From Alphaproteobacteria bacterium (GTDB lineage Bacteria > Pseudomonadota > Alphaproteobacteria > Rhizobiales > Hyphomicrobiaceae): DNA of 64,000 bases. Where the stretch lies: positions 59,740 to 123,739 of the forward strand of contig JAHJQI010000077.1 in assembly GCA_018819265.1 (NCBI GenBank), given 5' to 3'. Both the position numbers and the translations under genes were made by a program. This document shows, one piece after another, positions 9,955-18,282 of this stretch (the stretch's first letter is position 1; each line of letters begins with the position of its first letter). The notes beneath the pieces are model-generated. The model did not search any database. It had not been told where the DNA came from and saw only the letters and a list, made by a program, of their open reading frames with translations.

Positions 9955-10908
9955 ATGGACACTTGTGAAATCGAGTGGAAAAAAATTCCGATGGACCGGT
10001 GGGATGCCATGTTCGCGACCGTGCGACGGTCGACGCTGCTGCAGCATTACCCTTACGCGCAGGCGCTGCGCGCGACGCAGCAATTGGGAGCGCGACACGG
10101 CGTCATTCATCTTGATGGACACCCTGCCGGGCTCATTCAAATCGGCGAGGCCGGTCTGTTGGGCAATGCCATCCACGCCATTACGCTCGATCGCGGACCC
10201 TTGTGGTTTGATGGATATCGAAGCAGCGAATCATGGGAAAGCTTCCTCGCCGTTTTCACCGGTCAGTTCCCGAAAAGGCTGGGACGCAAAAGACGTATCA
10301 TTCCAGAGTTGGAATCTTTCGAATTAAGTGAAACATTCCTTCGATCTATCGGCTTGATCCGGAATTTACGTATCAGCAATTATAAGACCGCATGGCTGGA
10401 TCTCGATTCCGACACGGAACTCCTCCGCGCGCGCCTGAAGGGCAAATGGAGAAACACACTTTCCAAATCCAAACGCTCGGCGCTCATTTTGGAGAATGAC
10501 GAAAAACTCGCCGGCCTCGGGCTGCTTCTGGAGCGGCATGAAGCCTCCAAATCGGAAAAAGGATTCTCCGGGCCTTCCGCCAAGCTGATGAAGGCCCTGG
10601 TCTGCTTCATGGCTCCACGCGGTGAAGTTCTGCTGCTCCACGCAAAGCTCGATGGACGAACAGTTGCTTCCGTCCTCATCCTCGTGCACGGCAGATCCTC
10701 TACCTATCAGATCGGATGGACGAGTGGCGTGGGGCGAAAACTCGGGGCGCATCAGGGTCTGCTGTGGAAGGCCATTGTCGAACTGAAAGCACTCGGAATA
10801 AGAGATTTCGATCTGGGTGGCCTCAATCAAGAAACCGCGGCGGGTGTAACGGCGTTCAAGGCCGGGCTGGGCGGCACAGAGTCGACATTAATTGGGATGT
10901 ATCATTAG
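9955..10908 (+). CDS. FemAB/BioF2-like GNAT-fold acyltransferase
   Basis: The 317-residue protein resembles the FemAB-like acetyltransferase group (Acetyltransf_6). These enzymes transfer aminoacyl or acyl groups in cell-wall or exopolysaccharide pathways. Supporting features are an N-terminal half with a PYAQALRATQQLGAR segment. They also include the basic helix LKGKWRNTLSKSKRSALILE near residue 160, and a C-terminal half with VLLLHAKLDGRTVASVLILV, then GAHQGLLWKAIVELKALGIR and DFDLGGLN, typical of the second GNAT fold. I start it at the ATG at 9955; the frame is open upstream but not protein-like. The ribosome site is weak. Its TAG stop at 10906 is also the first base triplet of a paired hairpin repeat. 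The substrate cannot be inferred. Confidence 0.8.
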   Translation: MDTCEIEWKKIPMDRWDAMFATVRRSTLLQHYPYAQALRATQQLGARHGVIHLDGHPAGLIQIGEAGLLGNAIHAITLDRGPLWFDGYRSSESWESFLAVFTGQFPKRLGRKRRIIPELESFELSETFLRSIGLIRNLRISNYKTAWLDLDSDTELLRARLKGKWRNTLSKSKRSALILENDEKLAGLGLLLERHEASKSEKGFSGPSAKLMKALVCFMAPRGEVLLLHAKLDGRTVASVLILVHGRSSTYQIGWTSGVGRKLGAHQGLLWKAIVELKALGIRDFDLGGLNQETAAGVTAFKAGLGGTESTLIGMYH

Positions 10909-11073
10909 TGTAGCGCATCTTACGTTTGGTACCCGCTTGCGGCTGGCGTATCGACCAAACGTTAGATGCAAAAGCTGCACTAGAATCATATGTTTGCTAG
11001 TGTTCCTTATGGTTCTGACATTTGCTCGGAACTTGGCCGCAATGGGAGGCAAATGTCAGAAACGGAACACTAG
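10906..11073. repeat. Paired hairpin element, class A (two hairpins)
   Basis: Two imperfect inverted repeats lie in tandem at 10906-10983 and 10997-11073 (78 and 77 nt). They are bounded by (C)TAGTG/CACTAG termini and separated by a spacer containing GAATCATA. The inner arms are ACGTTTGGT and CTGACATTTGC with their complements, and the loops carry a GCGGC or GCCGC motif. The element starts inside the stop codon of the upstream acyltransferase gene. It belongs to the same family as the elements at 34.6, 39.9, 44.5 and 48.6 kb. Confidence 0.85.
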
Positions 11074-11536
11074 AACGCATGCCGCGATCTGCCAAACAAC
11101 CGTCAGTTCGAAATTCATCTAGAGAACTACGCAAAGGAGTTTCAATTCTTTGATGGCATAAAGGCATTGTCAAGTTCGACAACTTGACGAGCGTCTTCAC
11201 CTCCCAACCTCAAACCCAGGTTGTCTAACTTAGCGCGCCCCGCGGACCGGAAAGCCTCCCACCCCCCTTCCTGTCTGCGGGGCTTATTCTTTTGATGCGG
11301 CGATCTTTCAGCCGACGCGCATCTCCTGAGTGATGGCAAGTCGTCCGCCGAACCGGGTTCGCGAGCGGGTCAAGTGTTGCCGTCGACATCACCTCCGGAA
11401 ATCACGCTCATTGCAGACGGTCGCTACCTGGATGTCGGCGGACATCCCTGCGGCGAAGGCGACCGTTTCCAGATCAAGCGGCATCGATTTCGCCTTCTCG
11501 CTCACTGGAGGCCATGCCAAATGTTGCTTCTACGCG
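11074..11536. other. Intergenic region without recognisable gene
   Basis: This stretch lies between the paired hairpin element and the EcfG-type promoter of the next operon. Short frames are open on both strands (for example 11374-11565 plus), but none has a convincing ribosome site, codon pattern or family resemblance. A degraded gene remnant cannot be excluded. Confidence 0.5.
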
Positions 11537-11562
11537 GGAACCTACCTGCCGATCTGCTCGTT
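11537..11562 (+). promoter_or_regulatory. EcfG-type promoter
   Basis: GGAAC at 11537-11541, then 17 bases, then CGTT at 11559-11562, matching the known EcfG consensus of the alphaproteobacterial general stress response. The start codon of the gene at 11626 follows 63 bases downstream. It would drive the operon with the two GTPase-like genes. Confidence 0.75.
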
Positions 11563-11625
11563 TGATTAGTCAGCGTTCGCAAAACCCGCGACGCGTTCGC
11601 CGGATTTCGTAACGAGGATGTCGAG

Positions 11626-12123
11626 ATGGCTGTCCAGCAGGATTTCACACCCGAGGAATGGGCGGAAATCGTATCGGCCCCACTTTTCGCGAGCGTTGCT
11701 GTCTCAGCAGCTGAGCCGGGCGGCCTGTGGGGGACGCTTCAGGAGGGCTACGCCAACGCATCGAGCATCGTTGGCGGTCGTTCGCATGACATAGCGCTGG
11801 TGCGCGATGTCGTCGGCTCGTTATCGACAGCGGATGGCCGGCAGCTCGCACAGGACAGGTTGAAGGCGCGAATCTCCGACCGGCAGCGCGAACAGATCGT
11901 GACCGCCTGCCTTGCCGGACTTGAAGACATCGGACGTATCGCTGAAGCCAAGGCCGGAAAAGACGCCGCCGGGTTCAAGGCGTGGATCCGGGACAGTGCG
12001 GTCGCGGTCGCGGAAGCTGCGAACGAAGGCGGTTTCCTGGGGTTCGGCGGCGAAAAGGTCTCTAAAAAGGAACGTGCAACGTTGCAACAGATCTCTTCGG
12101 CGCTCGGTGTCGAAACGGCGTAG
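11626..12123 (+). CDS. Conserved hypothetical protein heading the GTPase operon
   Basis: This 165-residue soluble, helical protein has no catalytic motif that I recognise. It starts MAVQQDFTPEEWAEIVSAPL and contains a GGLWGTLQEGYANA segment. It ends with EGGFLGFGGEKVSKKERATL, a C-terminal pattern I associate with a widespread but uncharacterised bacterial protein group that often sits in stress operons. A GAGATGG context precedes the ATG, and an EcfG-type promoter lies 63 bases upstream. It is the first gene of a probable operon with the DUF697-type GTPase (12274) and the degenerate GTPase (13566), so it may be a partner or regulator of those proteins. That role is inference. Confidence 0.75.
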   Translation: MAVQQDFTPEEWAEIVSAPLFASVAVSAAEPGGLWGTLQEGYANASSIVGGRSHDIALVRDVVGSLSTADGRQLAQDRLKARISDRQREQIVTACLAGLEDIGRIAEAKAGKDAAGFKAWIRDSAVAVAEAANEGGFLGFGGEKVSKKERATLQQISSALGVETA

Positions 12124-12273
12124 TGAACTTGGCCTGGACGCCGGATTGCGGGTCGACCGATGCCGGGCGGTGCGCGATAGTTGGCGGGATCGCGTGCCTA
12201 CCGGCGCGTTGGTGCCCGAAACGCGGCAGGGCCACGTCAACGGGCGGGTAGTGCCGAAGCTCCAAGTATTGGC

Positions 12274-13569
12274 ATGATGCCGGATTGTGACGATATGCGA
12301 ACGAACACCCATCCACCGTCGAATGCTGTACCAAGAATCATGAGCGAGGGGCCTGCACATGGAGACGAAGCGGGCGGCCCGTCGCCAGTCGTCGATCCTG
12401 CCGTTGCCGAGCAGGCATTGGCGATAGCCCCGGTGATCTGGCTGGTCGGCAAGGTCCAGGCCGGCAAATCGTCTATCATCAGCACGCTAACAGGATCGAC
12501 GAGTGCGCAAGTCGGGTCGGGCTACAAAGCCTGCACCAAGACTGCGAAGATCTATGATTTTCCAGACGACGTGCCACTTATCCGGTTTCTCGACACGCGC
12601 GGACTTGGCGAGGCGAACTACGATCCGGGCGGGGATCTCGAAGTCGCGCGTGACGTCAGCCATTGCACCATCGCGGTCATGCGGGCCATGGATCTGCAGC
12701 AGGATGCCGTCATGAATGTCCTGACCGAGATTCGCCGCATGGATAAGACTTGGCCGATCGTCATTGCCCAAACGCATCTGCATGAAGGTTATCCGCCAGG
12801 TGGTGACCATCCGATGCCCTATCCATTCGTCGACGGCATTGACGAGTCCGCATCTGTCGAGGCTGACAATCAAGTTCCGCAGGTACTGAAAGCGACCCTG
12901 CTGCACCAGCGAGAAATGTTCTTGGGTCTGCCTGGTAGCGGTCTTGTCGCGTTCGTTCCAATCGACTTCACGAAGCCAGACGACGGCTACGATCCGCATG
13001 ACTACGGTCGCGCAGCCTTGGAGGCCGCGATTGCTGCGGTCGGCTCATCGGCGCTTTCGACCGCCCTTGCCGATGCTCGCTCTGAAGTTCAAATGAATGG
13101 CAGCGATCATGATCACCATCGCCTCATCGTGGGGTACGCCACTGCCGCGGCCGCCGCGGACCTCGTTCCTGTAGCAGCAGTGGCAGCGGTTCCAGCCGTT
13201 CAAGCCAAGCTGTTGCACGCGCTCTCAAGCGCCCATGAGCTCTCGTGGAACCGGCGCATGTCGCTGGAATTTGCCGGTGCGCTGGGGGCAGGTGCGTTGA
13301 CGCGATACGCAGCCGGGTTCGGCATTCGACAGCTTGTCAAGTTGATACCCGCTTACGGGCAAACGATCGGCGCAACGGCCGCGGCGGCAACGAGTTTTGC
13401 GACCACGTTCGCGCTGGGGAAAGCGGCCGACTACTACCTCTCGCGATCAGCCCGCGGCAGCCAGGCGAGTGGCGCGGAAATCAAGGACGTCTGGTCAAAG
13501 TCGCTGCGCGAGGCATTCGTCCTGGCCAATCGACGAGGCTGGGACGCGGCAAAAAAGGCAGACCCATGA
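12274..13569 (+). CDS. Membrane-associated GTPase with C-terminal DUF697-like domain
   Basis: The N-terminal half is a TRAFAC-type GTPase. The Walker A motif is GKVQAGKS (preceded by PVIWLV), a FLDTRGLGE stretch gives the DxxG switch, and VIAQTHLHEG occupies the NKxD region in altered form. The C-terminal 170 residues are Ala-rich and hydrophobic with LVPVAAVAAVPAVQAKLLHA and LIPAYGQTIGATAAAATSFA. This is the pattern of DUF697 (YcjF-like) domains that insert in or bind the inner membrane. The total is about 431 residues from the ATG at 12274. Starts at 12295 or 12340 are also possible because no strong ribosome site is visible. The stop overlaps the next start (ATGA), so the pair is translationally coupled. 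Confidence 0.82.
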   Translation: MMPDCDDMRTNTHPPSNAVPRIMSEGPAHGDEAGGPSPVVDPAVAEQALAIAPVIWLVGKVQAGKSSIISTLTGSTSAQVGSGYKACTKTAKIYDFPDDVPLIRFLDTRGLGEANYDPGGDLEVARDVSHCTIAVMRAMDLQQDAVMNVLTEIRRMDKTWPIVIAQTHLHEGYPPGGDHPMPYPFVDGIDESASVEADNQVPQVLKATLLHQREMFLGLPGSGLVAFVPIDFTKPDDGYDPHDYGRAALEAAIAAVGSSALSTALADARSEVQMNGSDHDHHRLIVGYATAAAAADLVPVAAVAAVPAVQAKLLHALSSAHELSWNRRMSLEFAGALGAGALTRYAAGFGIRQLVKLIPAYGQTIGATAAAATSFATTFALGKAADYYLSRSARGSQASGAEIKDVWSKSLREAFVLANRRGWDAAKKADP

Positions 13570-15143
13570 CGTCAAACCGAACGCGTGACAAGCGGGCGAT
13601 CCGCTATCTTCGCGGCGCCATGGCGGCAATCGCCCTTACACTGCCGTTGCTGTCTCTTTCCGCGTTCGGAATTTGGTGGCTGTGGCAGACCGGCTGGCTC
13701 ATCACCTGGAGCGTTGTTGCTACGGGGATCGCACTACTCATCTATTCGGCGGAGGCTTTTCTCATCTGGCGGACGGGTCGCCGGCCAGTTGGAGAAGAAG
13801 CGAGCCAACTCGAGATCGACCAGGGCAGGGAAACTTCGCCAGGCACTCCAACCATCCCGTTACGCGAGCAACAGGCGCTCGCCGCGGTGGAGGATATCGC
13901 CGAGCAAGTCGATCCAACGATCCTGACATCGAGGGAAGCGATCCTGCAGACCGGCATCGACACCGTCGAAGCAGTTGCCAGGCACATGCACCCTTCCGAA
14001 AAGGAACCCTTGTGGAAATTCACGGTGCCCGAGGCGCTTGCGGTCGTCGAACAAGTCAGCAGGCAGGTGAACAAATTCGTCGTCGCCAATATTCCGCTCG
14101 GCGAACGGGTGACGGTCGGACAACTTCTCACAATGTACCGCTGGCGGACGCTGATTACCGCGGCAGAGCGGGCCTACGATCTATGGCGGATACTTAGGTT
14201 CGCGAACCCAGCATCCGCGGTGGCGGGAGAGCTTCGCGAGAAAGTATCCGGGCAGTTCATCGAGGGAATGCGCACAGAACTTCTGCGGCGCGTTGCGCGC
14301 GCGTATGTCCGCGAGGTCGGCCAAGCAGCCCTCGATCTCTACAGCGGCCGGCTGCGTCCCGACCTAACCGCGGAGGCGGATGACGGCAAAGCCGACGTTG
14401 CGCTCGAACAGCTCACCGAGCGGCCCCTTTCCATTCTCATCATCGGTCAGGAGAACGCCGGAAGGACGGCGACTATCGCCGCCTTGGCGCTGGAAATGGA
14501 CGCCATCGTCGAGACCGAAATCGGTAATGACGGCACACGCACAACTGCCTTTCAACAGAAGAGCGGTGAGTTTTCCGCACTGATTTTCGAGCCTCCCGCG
14601 CTTCGCGACGAAGTTGGTCTCAAGGGTCGAATCGTGAAACAGGCACTCGATTGCGACGTCGTTCTGGCAATCGTTTCCTCGGTCCGCCCGGATCGCGCAA
14701 ACATCACCGGCGCCCTTCGCCTGATCAGGGCGGAATACGCAGCGATGACGGACAGGACGGCCGCGCCGATAGCGGTCGTTTTAACCGATATCGACAAACT
14801 GAGACCGTTCAAGGAATGGTCGCCGCCTTACAACCTCAACGAACCCCAATCTGAAAAGGCCCGCGAAATTCGGGACGCGGTCGAAGCCGTTGCAGACGAT
14901 TTGGATGTGGATACCGAAGACGTCATTCCGGTCATGATTGCGCCTGATCGCGCGCCGTATAACGTCGATGCGCTGGTTGCCGAAATCTTTGAGATTGTTC
15001 CCGTTGCGCGTCGCGCCCAGGTCACGCGACAACTCGCAAAGGGTTCGAATTCCCCATTGAGCTGGAGGCAAGTCTGGAGCCAGACACTCAATGCCGGACG
15101 AGTCCTCGCGCGTAATGCCGCGCGAGGATATCGCAAGCGTTGA
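13566..15143 (+). CDS. Membrane-anchored degenerate GTPase (pseudo-GTPase), partner of upstream GTPase
   Basis: This 525-residue product starts at the ATG overlapping the previous stop. Residues 15-65 form two hydrophobic segments (AAIALTLPLLSLSAFGIWWL and a second after WSVVATGIALL). A helical linker follows, and a C-terminal GTPase-like domain from about residue 285 begins LSILIIGQENAGRTATIAAL. The P-loop has Arg in place of the essential Lys (GQENAGRT), the DxxG position reads EPPAL, and the base-specificity region is VLTDIDKL. GTP hydrolysis is therefore unlikely by the canonical mechanism. It resembles DUF3482/YcjX-neighbourhood proteins only in outline. Coupling to the intact GTPase suggests a heteromeric membrane complex expressed under general stress. 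Confidence 0.78.
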   Translation: MTSNRTRDKRAIRYLRGAMAAIALTLPLLSLSAFGIWWLWQTGWLITWSVVATGIALLIYSAEAFLIWRTGRRPVGEEASQLEIDQGRETSPGTPTIPLREQQALAAVEDIAEQVDPTILTSREAILQTGIDTVEAVARHMHPSEKEPLWKFTVPEALAVVEQVSRQVNKFVVANIPLGERVTVGQLLTMYRWRTLITAAERAYDLWRILRFANPASAVAGELREKVSGQFIEGMRTELLRRVARAYVREVGQAALDLYSGRLRPDLTAEADDGKADVALEQLTERPLSILIIGQENAGRTATIAALALEMDAIVETEIGNDGTRTTAFQQKSGEFSALIFEPPALRDEVGLKGRIVKQALDCDVVLAIVSSVRPDRANITGALRLIRAEYAAMTDRTAAPIAVVLTDIDKLRPFKEWSPPYNLNEPQSEKAREIRDAVEAVADDLDVDTEDVIPVMIAPDRAPYNVDALVAEIFEIVPVARRAQVTRQLAKGSNSPLSWRQVWSQTLNAGRVLARNAARGYRKR

Positions 15144-15200
15144 TATTTGATCTGATGTCAGTCGCCGTAGTTTGTTGAATGGCTTCAGAAGCCGAGACTC

Positions 15201-15614
15201 TCAGGCTCTGTTCTTCAGACCTCGTGCAGCGCTCAAGCCCAGCATGAACGCCGAAGTGGCAACTTGAAGAGGTCCAAACGTATCGACTGCTTCCTTCGCT
15301 TCGTCGTCCACGGCCTCGGCCAGCTCTTCGGCCGGCGTTCCCGTATCATCGGCGTAATCCTCGATGCGATCGAGTGCCGACGGCATCCATGATACCGCCA
15401 GCGCCAACGCGGCACAGCCGATCGTCAATATAAGAGCGGCCTGCAAGGTCCCGTAGTGGACCTGCAAATATACGAACGACGCCGTCAGTCCGAAGATGAA
15501 CGCGGCAATCATGAAGATTCCCGCGATACCGCCCCAGACGATCTTGCGCTCAACACTATCGACCGCGCGGCTCGCGAGCCGCGAGGCTGTGTAGGTCAGG
15601 GCCTTGCCAATCAT
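15201..15614 (-). CDS. YqjE/holin-X-like two-helix membrane protein
   Basis: The 137-residue protein has an amphipathic N-terminal helix (MIGKALTYTASRLASRAVDS). Two transmembrane helices follow (IAGIFMIAAFIFGLTASFVY and ALILTIGCAALALAVSWM), then an acidic tail (ELAEAVDDEAKEAVDTFG). This layout is that of YqjE/Phage_holin_3_6-like proteins, which commonly accompany DUF883 (YqjD/ElaB) proteins. Two such genes lie directly upstream on the same strand, with only 15 bases to the nearer one. A role in membrane stress or ribosome tethering is known for the enterobacterial YqjD group. Here it is inference. Confidence 0.72.
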   Translation of the reverse strand: MIGKALTYTASRLASRAVDSVERKIVWGGIAGIFMIAAFIFGLTASFVYLQVHYGTLQAALILTIGCAALALAVSWMPSALDRIEDYADDTGTPAEELAEAVDDEAKEAVDTFGPLQVATSAFMLGLSAARGLKNRA

Positions 15615-15629
15615 TTCAGCCTCGCGAGG

Positions 15630-15854
15630 TTAGCGGCGGGCGATCATAGCAATCAGGAGTCCGACACCCGCGGCCGCCGAGACCGATGCGACCGGGTTAC
15701 GCCGGATAACCGACTCCAGCCGATCATACTGTTCTTTTGCGCTGGCCTGCACCTGTTCTGCCACGTCCGCAACATTGGAGGCTGCCTCGCTTGCGGTACG
15801 TTCGGCTTTCTTGGTGATGCTGTCGGCTTGCTTACTCATGCTCTGTTGGTTCAT
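15630..15854 (-). CDS. DUF883 (YqjD/ElaB-like) membrane-anchored stress protein
   Basis: This 74-residue protein has a hydrophilic helical part rich in Ala, Glu and Lys (KQADSITKKAERTASEAASN) and ends in a single tail-anchor helix. The tail follows the family hallmark IRRNPVASVSAAAGVGLLIA. E. coli YqjD/ElaB of this family bind stationary-phase ribosomes at the membrane. I start at the ATG at 15854, which has GGAGA at good spacing; an ATG four codons upstream lacks a site. It lies between another DUF883 gene and the YqjE-like gene, forming a three-gene minus-strand operon. Confidence 0.83.
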   Translation of the reverse strand: MNQQSMSKQADSITKKAERTASEAASNVADVAEQVQASAKEQYDRLESVIRRNPVASVSAAAGVGLLIAMIARR

Positions 15855-15873
15855 CGAATTCTCCATTCGTTTG

Positions 15874-16155
15874 TCAACGGGTCAGAACGAGTCCGACCAC
15901 AAACCCGATACCCGCAGCGACGAGCGCGGCCTGCGTCGGGTTCTGGCGGATCGACTTCTCGATCTGTCCAATGTTTTTTTCCGCCGTTTCCTTGGCTGAC
16001 GAAAGCGCACCGCCGAGTTCGGAGTCCGCGAGCTTCTTCACCGAGGACGCGAGTTCGGCGACATCTCCGCGAAGCGACTCGTAATTTTCCTTCACGTCCT
16101 GTTTTGCGGCTTCAGACTCAACATTGCGCTTGGTGTTTTCGATTACGTTCGCCAT
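15874..16155 (-). CDS. DUF883 (YqjD/ElaB-like) membrane-anchored stress protein
   Basis: This 93-residue DUF883-type protein has a long charged helix (SEAAKQDVKENYESLRGDVA), the family motif QIEKSIRQNPTQAALVAAGI and a C-terminal single transmembrane tail. It starts at the ATG at 16155 with GGAG in the upstream region. It is first in a minus-strand operon with a second DUF883 gene and a YqjE-like gene. An exact EcfG-type promoter lies at 16343-16367 and a weaker candidate at 16199-16223. By analogy with YqjD it may tether ribosomes or stabilise the membrane in stationary phase. That function has not been shown for this group. Confidence 0.85.
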   Translation of the reverse strand: MANVIENTKRNVESEAAKQDVKENYESLRGDVAELASSVKKLADSELGGALSSAKETAEKNIGQIEKSIRQNPTQAALVAAGIGFVVGLVLTR

Positions 16156-16198
16156 CGGTGTTCTCCTGTCAAAACCTAGCCAGTGCTACATCCGACAT

Positions 16199-16223
16199 GA
16201 CGGAACCGCCGGAAGACGGTTCC
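16199..16223 (-). promoter_or_regulatory. Possible second EcfG-type promoter (imperfect -10)
   Basis: On the minus strand GGAAC (16223-16219), 16 bases, then CGTC (16202-16199). The -10 differs by one base from CGTT. It lies 43 bases before the DUF883 start at 16155, closer than the exact match at 16343. Confidence 0.35.
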
Positions 16224-16342
16224 TGAACCGGATGATGTTTCCTTAAAATCATAGTGATAGAGCTTTTTTCTCTGACCATCTGAACCGCGAAGAGCGATCG
16301 CGCATGGTTGGATGATGCTCCAGTCGTTAGGACCGGGTAATG

Positions 16343-16367
16343 AACGCGCTGTCCGGTGACGGGTTCC
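16343..16367 (-). promoter_or_regulatory. EcfG-type promoter
   Basis: On the minus strand GGAAC (16367-16363), 16 bases, then CGTT (16346-16343), an exact match to the EcfG consensus. It points towards the DUF883/YqjE operon starting at 16155, leaving a leader of about 180 bases. A second exact site at 16430-16454 faces the other way. Confidence 0.7.
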
Positions 16368-16429
16368 GCGACGACGTAAAAAATCGTCACGGCGCGCGGT
16401 CAGCGGCTCACAATTATTGCGGGAGTCCG

Positions 16430-16454
16430 GGAACCACCGACATTCATGCGCGTT
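16430..16454 (+). promoter_or_regulatory. EcfG-type promoter
   Basis: GGAAC at 16430-16434, 16 bases, CGTT at 16451-16454. It is an exact EcfG consensus 69 bases upstream of the ATG at 16524 and would drive the operon through the AI-2E-family permease and exoD. Confidence 0.75.
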
Positions 16455-16523
16455 GATGGGCCCAGTATTCACAAGTGATCCGGCGCCATCATCCGGACGA
16501 GCGAACGGACGGGATTCATTGTC

Positions 16524-17075
16524 ATGACCAATCAAGCAGCAAAGAGTGACACGGTGAAAACCAGAGAGACGGGCGAAACGCTCGCGTCGATGGCCACCCG
16601 TTTGTCGACGGAGAGAAAGTCGTCTTCAGAAGATACAGTTTCAAGCACCGCCGAGGAACTGGCGCGAACTGTCGAGGACCTTAAAGAAATGGTGGCTCGG
16701 CGCACCGAGCGGGCGGCGAGCTACGCACATGAGGTCGCCGGGCAACATCCCTGGTTTACGGTTACTCTGGCTGGCGCACTCGGGGCCATCGTGGCAATCA
16801 GCATCGCGCCGCGAAAGCATACCAGGAATAGACGGAACGACTGGCAGGATTATCTTCCGTCGACGCGCACGGTCGCGCCCTACATGCCAACGGAACTTCC
16901 CAGTCGCAAATCAATGTTGAGCCGCTTCGAAGGACTGGTCGACTCGATTTCCGAATTGGATCCTAAAGCTGTCGGAATACCTGCAATCAAGACCGTCCAG
17001 GACCTGTACGGCAGCGTGCGCGATGCCTTCCAATCCGATTGGTCTAGAAATGAACGGCACCGCAACGACGATTAA
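16524..17075 (+). CDS. Extended DUF883-like membrane protein
   Basis: The 183-residue protein has a Ser/Thr/Glu-rich N-terminus and a DUF883-like core of one charged helix (EELARTVEDLKEMVARRTER). The core ends HEVAGQHPWFTVTLAGALGA, the family-like membrane tail. An extra 80-residue basic C-terminal region follows (after IAPRKH) that standard DUF883 proteins lack. It contains a TVAPYMPTELPSRKS segment and RFEGLVDSISELDP. The ATG at 16524 is preceded by an EcfG-type promoter. The next gene starts 14 bases after the stop, implying an operon with the permease. The extended tail could contact another partner. That is inference. Confidence 0.78.
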   Translation: MTNQAAKSDTVKTRETGETLASMATRLSTERKSSSEDTVSSTAEELARTVEDLKEMVARRTERAASYAHEVAGQHPWFTVTLAGALGAIVAISIAPRKHTRNRRNDWQDYLPSTRTVAPYMPTELPSRKSMLSRFEGLVDSISELDPKAVGIPAIKTVQDLYGSVRDAFQSDWSRNERHRNDD

Positions 17076-17089
17076 AGAAGGCGCCGAAG

Positions 17090-18244
17090 ATGTTTCCAAT
17101 TCGTCCGCGGGAAAAGAAAATTCCTCGGTCTGCTGTATCCATCCGCTCGTTCGGCCACGGTGCTGAGGCTGAACAGTTCTTCGCCAGGTTCACTCGATTT
17201 TCGATCATCGGACTGTTCTTCATCGGGTTCGCGGCGGCGTTGTATGCGGGGCAATATGTTCTCGCCCCCGTCATCGCCGCCGTTCTGGTGGGTTTCACGC
17301 TCGGCCCCCTCAACGGATGGCTCGAGCGTCGCGGCCTTTCTGGAGGCCTCGCCGCCGGGCTCATCGTGATCTCGCTCGTCGCGATGTTGGGGCTGGCCAG
17401 CTACTCGCTGGCTGTCCCGCTCGAGTCGTGGTCAAGCAAACTTCCCGCGGTCGGCACCAGATTGATGGATGAGTGGTCCAAGTACTCGAAGCCCATCGAA
17501 AAGATCAAGGACGTTGAAAAGCAGGTGAATGAAGCGACGTCCGATGCGCCAACGACGGAAGTTACGATCAAGCAGCGCGGCATTGTAACCGACCTGATTT
17601 CGTCTGCAGCCGACATCGTTGCGCGGCTCGTACTTTTTCTTGGCTGCCTCTATTTCTTTCTGGCAACACGCACCAGCATCAAGCGAAACATATTGATGGC
17701 GTTGCCAACGTCGTCCATGCGGTTCAGTTCGGCGCGAATCATCAGAGATGCAGAAAGCTTTCTTTCGAGATATTTTCTTTCTATCGCTGCAATAAACCTA
17801 TGCTTTGGCGCTGTCGTTGGCATCGCCGTATTCCTGCTTGGACTCCCGCAACCTTATCTGTGGGGGACTTTAGCTGCGGTATTGAATTTTGCTCTATACG
17901 TGGGCCCGGCGTTGATGACGATCATCCTATTAGGGGTCGGCCTGACCACGTTTTCAGACACAATGCCGGCTCTTGCTCCGGCCATCGCGTTTGTCATCTT
18001 GAACTTTCTCGAAGGCCAGTTCGTGACACCTATCGTGCTTGGAGAGCGCTTGACGCTCAATCCCCTGGCCGTCCTGGTCTCCATCGCGTTCTGGTTATGG
18101 CTTTGGGGTCCGGTCGGGGCATTCCTTGCCGTTCCTATCCTGATCGTAGCGACGATGATCTTCTATCATGTTTCGCCGGTTTCGCAGTCCGTTGCATCGG
18201 TCGCCGAGGTCTTGAGCGACGACCCCGCTACTGAGGTCGCGTGA
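17090..18244 (+). CDS. AI-2E family (PerM/YhhT-like) membrane permease
   Basis: AI-2E-family proteins are multi-pass inner-membrane transporters. Members export autoinducer-2, Na+/H+ or unknown solutes. This 384-residue member has an N-terminal pair of helices (IIGLFFIGFAAALYAGQYVL) and a cytoplasmic helical middle. The conserved C-terminal block includes GVGLTTFSDTMPALAPAIAF, then a NFLEGQFVTPIVLGERLTLN motif and a WGPVGAFLAVPILI ending, which is the family signature. The length is normal. It lies in an operon after a DUF883-like gene and before exoD. A second, diverged paralogue is at 29850. The substrate cannot be told from sequence. Confidence 0.9.
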   Translation: MFPIRPREKKIPRSAVSIRSFGHGAEAEQFFARFTRFSIIGLFFIGFAAALYAGQYVLAPVIAAVLVGFTLGPLNGWLERRGLSGGLAAGLIVISLVAMLGLASYSLAVPLESWSSKLPAVGTRLMDEWSKYSKPIEKIKDVEKQVNEATSDAPTTEVTIKQRGIVTDLISSAADIVARLVLFLGCLYFFLATRTSIKRNILMALPTSSMRFSSARIIRDAESFLSRYFLSIAAINLCFGAVVGIAVFLLGLPQPYLWGTLAAVLNFALYVGPALMTIILLGVGLTTFSDTMPALAPAIAFVILNFLEGQFVTPIVLGERLTLNPLAVLVSIAFWLWLWGPVGAFLAVPILIVATMIFYHVSPVSQSVASVAEVLSDDPATEVA

Positions 18245-18282
18245 GTCTCCCCCGATACTTGCTCGCTTAAGGATCAAGTCGC

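Noticed and set aside
11330..11569. Plus-strand frames of 63-79 codons before the GTPase operon
   Set aside because: There is no ribosome site or family likeness, and the EcfG promoter at 11537 lies inside.
16169..16535. Minus-strand frames of 73 and 119 codons
   Set aside because: They cross the divergent EcfG promoters and lack ribosome sites, so they are treated as non-coding.
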